Assembly: GCA_017481395.1 (NCBI GenBank)
Contig: JAFUPE010000090.1
Location: 1 to 5,336 of the forward strand
DNA from: Ruminococcus sp.
Lineage (GTDB): Bacteria; Bacillota_A; Clostridia; Oscillospirales; Acutalibacteraceae
DNA length: 5,336 nt
Direction of reading: 5' to 3'
Under the pieces are notes generated by a model, which saw only the letters and a list, made by a program, of their open reading frames with translations, was not told where the DNA came from and did not search any database. Below are positions 1 through 5,229 of the stretch, one piece after another. Each line of letters begins with the position of its first letter. The first letter of the stretch is position 1. The position numbers and the translations under genes are program-made.

Positions 1-632
1 ACACACCAATAGTAGCCCATATTAAAGGCACAGAACGAGAACATCATTGAGAATACAACCAATGAAAGGTCGTCTCGTTTTGTAATAATCCTGAAAGCAA
101 TTGCAGTAAAACCGCCCATACATGCAATTTTAATAACTGTAATAAGAGCAAGATACTCTACAAGCCAAGCCTCAGGAACAATTACAGAAAGGAAGTTAAG
201 AGGGCTTAAGAGGTAGTAGGACATAACCAAGATAAAGTTGGAGCCCATACCGATTACCCAGGAATGAAGCAGACTGCCGCCTGACTGCAGCTTTTCGTGG
301 AGCTCCACAAGGAAGGGGTAATACTGATGCCAAAGGTCAATAACAAGCATCTGCTTGTCACCCCAGGGGTTTGACCAGTCGGGCTTAGGAGTAGTGATTC
401 CCCAGGATGGGAAAATCTGCGCAAGTCCGTGGGCAACAGAGTCTACCATGGTTTTGAAAATTCCGAAGGGTGCAATGTCGAAAGCCGCAAAGCCTACCGC
501 CATAATTACAAAGGGAACTATAAATGACAGAAGTATAAATCTGTTTTCATAGAAGAATCCCTTTTTCTCTGCCTTGGGTGCACCTAACTTTTTACCCGAA
601 GCAGGATTTGAGAGTTTTTTTGCTTTAGTCAT
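1..632 (-). CDS. yfhO: YfhO-family polytopic membrane glycosyltransferase, N-terminal 210 residues (3' end beyond window)
   Basis: The frame stays open from the ATG at 630-632 to the window edge, so the C-terminal part (full YfhO proteins are usually 800 residues or more) is missing. Upstream is AAAAGGAG at 638-645, five bases from the ATG. The tail is basic (residues 1-30) and is followed by a membrane helix at about 32-54. An outer loop carries NPWGDKQML and IDLWHQYYPF (about 88-107, with Asp99), then LHEKLQSGGSLLHSW, GMGSNF and SYYLLSPLNFLSV, and further hydrophobic helices. The loop Asp plus the 'QY..F', 'G.GSNF' and 'YYL.SP.N' pattern is what I recognise as YfhO (GT-C-like fold). Known family role: in Bacillus and Listeria, YfhO-type proteins move a sugar from polyprenyl phosphate to lipoteichoic acid outside the membrane. 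The divergent GT2 and GtrA genes fit that pathway. The acceptor here is unknown. About 30 residues (58-87) between the first helix and the conserved loop seem extra. Confidence 0.85.
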   Translation of the reverse strand, partial: MTKAKKLSNPASGKKLGAPKAEKKGFFYENRFILLSFIVPFVIMAVGFAAFDIAPFGIFKTMVDSVAHGLAQIFPSWGITTPKPDWSNPWGDKQMLVIDLWHQYYPFLVELHEKLQSGGSLLHSWVIGMGSNFILVMSYYLLSPLNFLSVIVPEAWLVEYLALITVIKIACMGGFTAIAFRIITKRDDLSLVVFSMMFSFCAFNMGYYWC

Positions 633-670
633 AATATCTCCTTTTCATCGAGATTTTTACATACATAATT

Positions 671-699
671 ATAATACCACTTTTCACATTTAGAGTAAA
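671..699 (-). promoter_or_regulatory. Probable promoter of the YfhO gene
   Basis: Read on the minus strand there is TTTACT (694-699), a 17-base gap, and TATTAT (671-676). An overlapping TATAAT lies at 668-673. The elements lie about 40 bases upstream of the YfhO start, which has its own good ribosome binding site. This resembles a housekeeping sigma-A promoter, but the region is AT-rich, so chance matches are possible. Confidence 0.45.
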
Positions 700-732
700 T
701 ATGTTTTTAAAAAATATATCACACAAAAAACA

Positions 733-761
733 TAGACTTTTTGTGTAGACTTTGATATAAT
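733..761 (+). promoter_or_regulatory. Probable sigma-A-type promoter of the gtrB-gtrA operon
   Basis: TAGACT (733-738) and a perfect TATAAT (756-761) are separated by exactly 17 bases. The ribosome binding site GAGGTGAT (772-779) follows, and the ATG is at 785, giving a leader of only about 15-20 bases. The octamer TAGACTTT occurs twice (733-740 and 746-753), once over the -35 box and once inside the spacer, so a regulator could bind there. The divergent YfhO promoter lies about 35 bases to the left, so both promoters share this short region. Confidence 0.6.
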
Positions 762-784
762 AAACTTTATTGAGGTGATGAAAA

Positions 785-1723
785 ATGAAAACTGTTGATT
801 TGGTTGTTCCTTGTTATAATGAGGAAGAGGTGCTTCCTGCTTTTGTTGAAGAAACAAACAAGGTAATTGCCACACTTCCCCAGTATAAATTCAGATACAT
901 TTTAGTAAACGACGGCAGCCGGGATAATACTCTGCTGGTTATGACTCAGCTTGCCAAGAAGTACGATAACGTTAAGTATATTTCATTTTCCCGCAATTTC
1001 GGCAAAGAAAGTGCAATGTACGCAGGCCTGGAGCATACAGATGCCGACCTGGTGTTCGTTATGGACGCTGACTTACAGCATCCCCCTGCAATGTTCCCTG
1101 CAATGCTTCAGGAGATTGAAAACGGCCACGATTGCTGTGCTCTTTACAGAGAAAAGCAGAAGGGTGAGTCTTTTATAAGACAGGCAATTTCAAAAATGTT
1201 CTTTGCAATGCAGAATGCAACAAGCAAGGTTAAAATGCCTAACGGTGCCGTTGATTTCAGAGTTATGAAACGTGAGATGGTTGACTCAATCCTGAGAATG
1301 GGTGAGGTTCAGCGATTCTCCAAGGGCATTTTCTGCTGGATTGGCTTTGACACCAAGTGGCTTCCTTATGAAAATGTTGAGCGTACCATCGGCACATCAA
1401 GCTGGAGCTTCTGGGGGCTTTTCAAATATGCTTTCGACGGCTTCACAGCTTTTTCTGTTACGCCCTTAAAGCTTCTTTACATTTTAGGTATCCTTATGCT
1501 TTTAGGCGGTGTGGGTACGTCGGTTGCTATGATTGTTATGGCAATTGTAAGCGGAGGTTGCGGTTATTTCCTGCCGGTTCTCACTGCTATACTTTTTGCC
1601 GCAGGTATTATTGAGGTATCTTTGGGCATTATCGGTGAATACTTGGGCAGAGTTTACTTTGAGGTTAAGGAAAGACCCATCTACATAGCCAAAGTTAAGA
1701 ATATAGAAAAACCTGAGAGGTAA
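785..1723 (+). CDS. gtrB: GtrB/CsbB-type polyprenyl-phosphate glycosyltransferase (GT2 family)
   Basis: This 312-residue membrane-bound family 2 glycosyltransferase resembles DPM1, GtrB, CsbB and ArnC. It should move a sugar from a nucleotide donor to undecaprenyl phosphate on the inner face of the membrane. The start of the GT-A domain is VVPCYNEEEVLPAF (7-20), with VNDGSRDNT at 41-49. SFSRNFGKESAMYAGL covers 67-82, and the metal-binding DADLQHP (94-100) holds the DXD motif. Further family marks are AVDFRVMKREMVDSIL (155-170), QRFSKGIFCWIGF (176-188) and the R..GTSSW block (200-207). Two membrane helices follow, at about 229-255 and 261-285, then a basic tail; this arrangement and length are normal for the GtrB/CsbB group. 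GAGGTGAT (772-779) sits five bases before the ATG. The gene forms an operon with the GtrA-type gene two bases downstream. The sugar (GlcNAc, Glc or other) cannot be told from sequence. Confidence 0.92.
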   Translation: MKTVDLVVPCYNEEEVLPAFVEETNKVIATLPQYKFRYILVNDGSRDNTLLVMTQLAKKYDNVKYISFSRNFGKESAMYAGLEHTDADLVFVMDADLQHPPAMFPAMLQEIENGHDCCALYREKQKGESFIRQAISKMFFAMQNATSKVKMPNGAVDFRVMKREMVDSILRMGEVQRFSKGIFCWIGFDTKWLPYENVERTIGTSSWSFWGLFKYAFDGFTAFSVTPLKLLYILGILMLLGGVGTSVAMIVMAIVSGGCGYFLPVLTAILFAAGIIEVSLGIIGEYLGRVYFEVKERPIYIAKVKNIEKPER

Positions 1724-1725
1724 AA

Positions 1726-2235
1726 ATGGCTAAGAATAAAGAAAATAAAACAATGCCCGAAGAAAAACAGGGCTTTGTTAAAAGAATGTTTTTTAAGTAC
1801 AAGGAAATCATAATGTATTTGATTTTCGGTGTGCTTACAACGGTTGTAAGCTGGGGCAGTTACGCACTTTTCGAAATGGCTTTTAAAAATGCCATTGTAG
1901 ACGTAAATGTGCTGGTGGCAGTCTCAAATGTGCTTTCATGGGTTGCGGCTGTGCTTTTTGCTTACATTACCAACAAGCTTTTTGTTTTTGAGAGCAAAAG
2001 CTTCAAGCCTACCACTGTGTTTAAGGAAATGGGTCTTTTCGTAGGCTCACGCCTTATTTCAGGTGCAGTTGAGTGGGTTGGCGTTCCTCTTTTAGTGTGG
2101 ATTGGCCTTAATCAGACCATTTTCGGCGTAGAGGGTATGGCTTCTAAGGTTCTTGTAAGTGTAATTGTTGTTATCCTCAACTACATCTTAAGCAAACTCA
2201 TTGTATTCAAGAAAGAAAAAGCTAAGAAAAAATAA
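1726..2235 (+). CDS. gtrA: GtrA/GtcA-family membrane protein, probable polyprenyl-phosphate-sugar flippase
   Basis: This protein of 169 residues is a small GtrA-like membrane protein with four predicted helices: about 27-50 (YLIFGVLTTVVSWGSYALF), 61-84, 102-126 and 137-160. Family hallmarks are the glycine-rich first helix, ITNKLFVF after helix 2 (81-88), and the matching LNYILSKLIVFKK near the end (151-163). The N-terminus and C-terminus are lysine-rich and probably cytoplasmic. GtrA and GtcA proteins are thought to flip the sugar-loaded polyprenyl phosphate made by the GT2 partner to the outer face. The start lies two bases after the gtrB stop, with GAGAGG (1715-1720) inside the end of gtrB as ribosome binding site, so the genes are very likely co-transcribed and translationally linked. 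Length is slightly above the usual 120-150 because of the charged N-terminal tail. Confidence 0.9.
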   Translation: MAKNKENKTMPEEKQGFVKRMFFKYKEIIMYLIFGVLTTVVSWGSYALFEMAFKNAIVDVNVLVAVSNVLSWVAAVLFAYITNKLFVFESKSFKPTTVFKEMGLFVGSRLISGAVEWVGVPLLVWIGLNQTIFGVEGMASKVLVSVIVVILNYILSKLIVFKKEKAKKK

Positions 2236-2252
2236 TTTAATTTTATATATGA

Positions 2253-2285
2253 CAAAAGCTCCTTCGGTTTCCGAGGGAGCTTTTG
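2253..2285. terminator. Strong hairpin terminator, probably bidirectional, between converging operons
   Basis: CAAAAGCTCC (2253-2262) pairs with GGAGCTTTTG (2276-2285). The inner TTCGG (2263-2267) pairs with CCGAG (2271-2275), giving a 15-pair stem with one G-U wobble and a TTT loop. The stem has A-rich and T-rich ends on either side, so both strands give a GC-rich stem ending in four Ts. It lies 17 bases after the gtrA stop and about 60 bases past the stop of the converging dockerin gene. No long T run extends beyond the stem on the plus strand. Confidence 0.85.
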
Positions 2286-2343
2286 CCTTTACAAGGGGTT
2301 TTCTATTCACACATCTCTTAAAGAGGGGACAGCAAATATAAAA

Positions 2344-3438
2344 TTAATAGTCATTGGGTGAGTTCTGATAGGTGTTTACTTCTACCGCAAGCTTTTCTAC
2401 ACCTTCGATTAAATCTTTGTCGATTTCAAGGGCAACGTGGAATGAACCAACATCGTCGGTAACACCTGAGCCGAAAGCAGGGTGGCTTTCGCCGTATTCT
2501 ACAAAAAGAGTGTCTCCCTCACGGTAAACTCCCGAAACAAAACCCTTTACCATACCTGTGTGGTAATTGCGGTAAATGTGAACCAAGGCTTTTTCTTCAA
2601 AAAATTCCTCGGTATACTCTTTGTCTGAGTTTATAGGATAGGATCTGTACTGCTCTATATTAATAATAAGTCGGTCAGAATTGCCGAAGTCTGAGCAGTA
2701 GCCTAAGTCAACTTCTTTGTAGCTGATGCTGTCAGCAGAAACGGTAACAGACTCATAAACTGTGGGAGTTATAAGTTTTGCAATCTGTTTTTGCAGTAAG
2801 GTTGCATCCTTTACGTTTATCTTGTGGTCGCGGTTAAGGTCTGCACTTCGCTCAAAAAGCTCAAGGCTGTAAATCTTATTAACGCTTTCAAGTTTTGCTG
2901 TGTATTTCTGCAGGAAGGTTGCATCCTTGACGTTTACCTCAAAGTCACCGTTTGTGTCACCGTTTTTAAGGAGTGCTTCGCCGTTTAAGGCTCTCAGTGC
3001 CGGCTCAAGACCGTCAACCTTTGCGTAGTAAGCTTCTTCTATTGTATATACCAAATCCTGATTGTAAAGGTAAATAAGATATTCGCGATGGTCACGGGTG
3101 TAGCTGGGGTTATAGTAGGTATATTCACCGAAATCTTTGCGGTATGAGAAGGTTTTCTTTGTGGTGCCATAGGTGGCAAATACAAGCTTGAAGTTTTTAC
3201 TTTCATCCTCGGTTGAGGGGAAATACTCACTTATTTCTCGGTATGCCAGACCACCGTCAGGAGTCTGGGGAGTATAGCCGACAAGCTTTTCGCACTCTTT
3301 AACATATTCGCTCCACAGATTTAATATAAAATTCGGATGTTTGTCGGGGTAAGTCTCTGCCGAAGCAGGCAAAACCGCCGAAACCATAATAATCATAGTA
3401 AGGATTAGTGCAAAAATCGGAATAAAAGCCTTTTTCAT
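2344..3438 (-). CDS. Secreted protein with an internal type I-like dockerin between two uncharacterised domains
   Basis: The ATG at 3436-3438 gives 364 residues. The in-frame GTG at 3445-3447 overlaps the AGGAGG ribosome binding site (3447-3452) and cannot be the start. A signal peptide (1-27) ends in PASA. Residues about 28-157 form a Tyr-rich domain (GEYTYYN, YLIYLYNQDLVYTIEEAYYAKVDGLE) that I know only as a repeated type in clostridial secreted proteins of unknown function. The dockerin (about 160-222, DNA 2773-2961) has two EF-hand loops: D161, N163, D165, N169, D172 and D200, N202, D204, N208, D211, each ending NVKDAT and followed by LQK. Dockerins bind calcium and dock to cohesins on scaffold or wall-bound proteins. 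Residues about 228-364 (EEFFEEKALVHIY, GDTLFVEY, GSFHVALEIDKDLIEG) resemble PrcB-like C-terminal domains, a tentative match. No hydrolase or cohesin domain is visible. It is third in the operon after sigma and anti-sigma. Confidence 0.85.
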   Translation of the reverse strand: MKKAFIPIFALILTMIIMVSAVLPASAETYPDKHPNFILNLWSEYVKECEKLVGYTPQTPDGGLAYREISEYFPSTEDESKNFKLVFATYGTTKKTFSYRKDFGEYTYYNPSYTRDHREYLIYLYNQDLVYTIEEAYYAKVDGLEPALRALNGEALLKNGDTNGDFEVNVKDATFLQKYTAKLESVNKIYSLELFERSADLNRDHKINVKDATLLQKQIAKLITPTVYESVTVSADSISYKEVDLGYCSDFGNSDRLIINIEQYRSYPINSDKEYTEEFFEEKALVHIYRNYHTGMVKGFVSGVYREGDTLFVEYGESHPAFGSGVTDDVGSFHVALEIDKDLIEGVEKLAVEVNTYQNSPNDY

Positions 3439-3462
3439 AATTGACACCTCCTGAGGTCAATT
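3439..3462 (-). promoter_or_regulatory. Hairpin enclosing the dockerin-gene ribosome binding site, joined to the upstream stop codon
   Basis: In the leftward mRNA, AAUUGAC (3462-3456) and GUCAAUU (3445-3439) form a perfect seven-pair stem. Its ten-base loop, CUCAGGAGGU, holds the AGGAGG (3447-3452). The dockerin AUG follows the 3' arm directly. The UAA stop of the anti-sigma gene (3463-3461) overlaps the first two bases of the 5' arm. A ribosome finishing the upstream gene would disrupt the stem, which suggests translational coupling. The stem is seen in the sequence; the coupling is inference. Confidence 0.55.
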
Positions 3463-4564
3463 AGTTTTTAGTGCATACGAATACAATATAGTTACTTCCG
3501 TAATTGTTGTCGGAATCAATGAATATTGTGTTTGGTGAGCATGTATATCCGTTGGGAGCATAGGTTTGTTTTACATAAATGTTGGGGCGGTATCCGACAC
3601 TTGAAAAAGTGTAGTCGCCGTTGGCATTTGTTTTTACGGTAATGTAGTTGCTTGGGCTGTAATAGAGAGTAACTTTTGCACCCTTAACTACATTGCCGTT
3701 CTGGTCAAGTACCTTGCCGTAAACAGTAATTCTTGCGGTAGGCGATACTGTCGGCTCTGTAGGCTCCATAGGTATCTCGGTTTCAGGTCCCCAGTTTTCT
3801 GTAGCGGGCTCTGTGCAACAGGGCTCGGTTACAACCGGCTCTGTGGCAGAAGGCCAATGGGGGGGGTTATATTCAGGTTCGTCAGGTTGTGCTGAATCCG
3901 TTGCGTTTGTTGCAGGCGATGGGGGCATTGTAACATCGGGTATTACAATAGGAGGCCTGCCGGGACCTGTCTGAGGTAAGTCGGGTTTGGGATAATCGGG
4001 ACTTGTTGGAGGTAATTCGGGTTTTGGGTTTCCGTCTATTGCTCCGGTTGCCACAGGTTCTGTAACGACTTCAGAGGGCAATGTAGGCAATACCACAGGT
4101 TTTGTAGGTTTAACTGTGGGCAGTGTAGGTCTGATTATGGGTAATGTGGGTTTAAGTGTCGGTGAGTTGGGGCCGATTACAGGTACAGTGGGTTTTTCGG
4201 CAGGGTCAGTAGTCTGAGGCTTGGTGCCGTCTATAGGGGCGGTGCTGTTGCCTATTGTGCCCTGGGGTTTTGAGTTGCCTGTAATATGCTCCGCAGAGTC
4301 AGAGGGCTCGCCCTGACTTGTTGCGTTACCGCTTAAAGTAACTTCGGTGGGTTCTGTGTAGCTGTGGGGTTTTGTGCCGATTACATTGGGGTCGGGTGTA
4401 AGCACTCCCGATTTCCAAATACCAAAGGCACCCATTACAGCCAAACAAATGGCGCATAGGGAAAGACTTGCGTTCAGAGCAATCTTTTTCTTTCTCTTTA
4501 CAGACGCTACGTATTCGTCACGCCTTGCGAATACGGCGTCTGCCATATCCTTATAATTTTTCAT
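3461..4564 (-). CDS. Single-pass membrane protein, probable ECF anti-sigma factor with an exposed beta-domain sensor on a Pro/Thr stalk
   Basis: The protein has 367 residues. Residues 1-27 are a charged cytoplasmic tail (MKNYKDMADAVFARRDEYVA, then KRKKK). One membrane helix lies at about 28-50 and is oriented N-in by the positive cluster. Residues about 57-277 are a low-complexity Pro/Thr linker. Residues 278-367 form a carboxypeptidase-regulatory-like or Cna-B-like beta domain (VYGKVLDQNGNVVKGAKVTLYY at 281-302, TNANGDYTFSSV at 312-323). The ATG lies 14 bases inside the end of the sigma gene, with AAGGAAGG (4573-4580) eight bases upstream. Anti-sigma function is inferred from this overlap, the topology, and similar tails beside ECF sigma genes in Clostridia. 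No zinc-binding HxxxCxxC motif is present. The plan recalls RsgI sensors (inner tail, helix, outer substrate-sensing module), but no RsgI N-terminal domain or carbohydrate-binding module is recognised. A structural wall-bound role is the alternative. Confidence 0.7.
   Translation of the reverse strand: MKNYKDMADAVFARRDEYVASVKRKKKIALNASLSLCAICLAVMGAFGIWKSGVLTPDPNVIGTKPHSYTEPTEVTLSGNATSQGEPSDSAEHITGNSKPQGTIGNSTAPIDGTKPQTTDPAEKPTVPVIGPNSPTLKPTLPIIRPTLPTVKPTKPVVLPTLPSEVVTEPVATGAIDGNPKPELPPTSPDYPKPDLPQTGPGRPPIVIPDVTMPPSPATNATDSAQPDEPEYNPPHWPSATEPVVTEPCCTEPATENWGPETEIPMEPTEPTVSPTARITVYGKVLDQNGNVVKGAKVTLYYSPSNYITVKTNANGDYTFSSVGYRPNIYVKQTYAPNGYTCSPNTIFIDSDNNYGSNYIVFVCTKN
3734..4396 (-). repeat. Low-complexity Pro/Thr-rich coding repeats (stalk of the anti-sigma-like protein)
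   Basis: The region encodes about 220 residues dominated by Pro, Thr, Glu and Val. Imperfect short repeats include KPTLPIIRPTLPTVKPTKP (138-156), PKPELPPTSPDYPKPDLPQT (180-199) and TEPVVTEPCCTEPATE (241-256). The plus strand is correspondingly G- and T-rich. Such linkers are typical of extended spacers across thick Gram-positive walls. Within it is a run of eight Gs on the plus strand (3859-3866), equal to C8 in the coding strand (Asn233-Pro-Pro-His). Confidence 0.85.
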
Positions 4565-5105
4565 AAATAAAGCCTTCCTTGTTAAGTTCTGATTTTAACG
4601 ACTGTTTTGCTCGATATAAAAGGGTTTCTACATTTCGGACTGATTTTTTTAGAACCATTGCGGTTTCCTGATTACTGAAATTTTCAAAATATACAAGCCA
4701 GAGAACCTGCTTGTACTGAGGGCTTAGCCTGCCCATTGCTTTGTGAAGTGTAAGCTGGTCTTCTTTTTTTATGTACTGTGCCTCTAAATTTTCGGTTTCC
4801 TCTTTAATCTCGGGCAGTTCATCGTAAGAAATCTCAGGTGCCTTGCGTTTTCTTAAATAGTCAAGGGCAATGTTTCTGCCGATGGCATAAAGCCAGGTTT
4901 TAAACGAGGATTTGCCCGAAAAACGGGGTTTTTTTGTAACGATTTTTACGAAGGTGTCCTCCGCTAAATCTTCCGCAATAAAAATGTTTTCAGTAAAATT
5001 GTTAAGGTAAAGTATCAGTCCGTCCTTATAGTCCTTTATAATTTCGATAAAGCCGTTGTCATCACCATCAAGGAAACGGCGGTAGCTACAAGCACCGTTA
5101 TCCAT
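4551..5105 (-). CDS. ECF-type RNA polymerase sigma factor (sigma-70 family)
   Basis: The start at 5103-5105 gives 184 residues, normal for an ECF sigma factor. AAAGGAG (5113-5119) lies seven bases upstream. A longer frame from a TTG at 5177 has no ribosome binding site and would put the probable -10 box at its edge, so it was rejected. Region 2 (about 18-87) includes AEDLAEDTFVKI (44-55), the core-binding helix, and FKTWLYAIGRNIALDYLRKRK (68-88), which melts and reads the -10 element. A charged linker (91-116) joins it to region 4 (about 117-174): LSPQYKQVLWLVYFENFSNQETA, then VLKKSVRNVETLLYRAKQSLK, the helix-turn-helix that reads the -35 element. No region 1 or 3 is present. The downstream membrane protein overlaps its 3' end by 14 bases, the usual arrangement for a sigma and its anti-sigma. 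The target promoters are not known. Confidence 0.93.
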   Translation of the reverse strand: MDNGACSYRRFLDGDDNGFIEIIKDYKDGLILYLNNFTENIFIAEDLAEDTFVKIVTKKPRFSGKSSFKTWLYAIGRNIALDYLRKRKAPEISYDELPEIKEETENLEAQYIKKEDQLTLHKAMGRLSPQYKQVLWLVYFENFSNQETAMVLKKSVRNVETLLYRAKQSLKSELNKEGFIYEKL

Positions 5106-5178
5106 TGATATGCTCCTTTCCCCTTGCTTGGCTCTTTCACTTATTAGACGTAAGTTTCTTAAAAAACTCACACCCAAA

Positions 5179-5207
5179 ATTATAACTTTTTTAAACTTTG
5201 TTTACTA
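5179..5207 (-). promoter_or_regulatory. Possible promoter of the sigma/anti-sigma/dockerin operon
   Basis: On the minus strand there is a perfect TATAAT (5179-5184). Seventeen bases upstream is only a weak -35 match, TAGTAA (5202-5207). The leader to the ATG at 5105 would be about 65-70 bases. The upstream half of the spacer overlaps one arm of the inverted repeat at 5193-5229. No clear ECF-type AAC/CGTC pair was found, so autoregulation by the encoded sigma is not shown. Confidence 0.35.
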
Positions 5208-5229
5208 TATGCAAAAATCAACAAAGTTT
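5193..5229. repeat. Ten-base perfect inverted repeat upstream of the sigma gene, possible operator
   Basis: AAACTTTGTT (5193-5202) and AACAAAGTTT (5220-5229) are exact reverse complements, 17 bases apart. The centres of the two arms are 27 bases apart, between two and three helical turns. One arm overlaps the spacer next to the putative -35 of the operon. It could be an operator for a dimeric regulator or a weak hairpin. There is no T run that would make it a terminator. Confidence 0.45.

Noticed and set aside
254..552. Open frames of about 60-65 codons on both strands within the YfhO coding region.
   Set aside because: They lie inside the long open YfhO frame and have no protein family features. 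The YfhO translation gives clear helices and motifs.
690..875. A 61-codon minus-strand frame crossing the gtrB start.
   Set aside because: It covers the AT-rich promoter region and the start of gtrB antisense, and has no family features. The promoter boxes and the gtrB ribosome binding site explain this stretch.
2316..2326. Small inverted repeat CTCTT-A-AAGAG between the converging genes.
   Set aside because: A five-base arm with a one-base loop cannot form a useful hairpin, and the strong terminator at 2253-2285 already explains the region.
3439..3447. GTG start at 3447 for the dockerin protein.
   Set aside because: The GTG overlaps the AGGAGG itself. The ATG at 3438 has ideal spacing and begins a normal signal peptide (MKKAF).
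5106..5177. Longer sigma-factor frame starting from TTG at 5177, adding 24 residues.
   Set aside because: There is no ribosome binding site before the TTG, and AAAGGAG lies exactly before the inner ATG at 5105. The added residues do not match ECF sigma N-termini.
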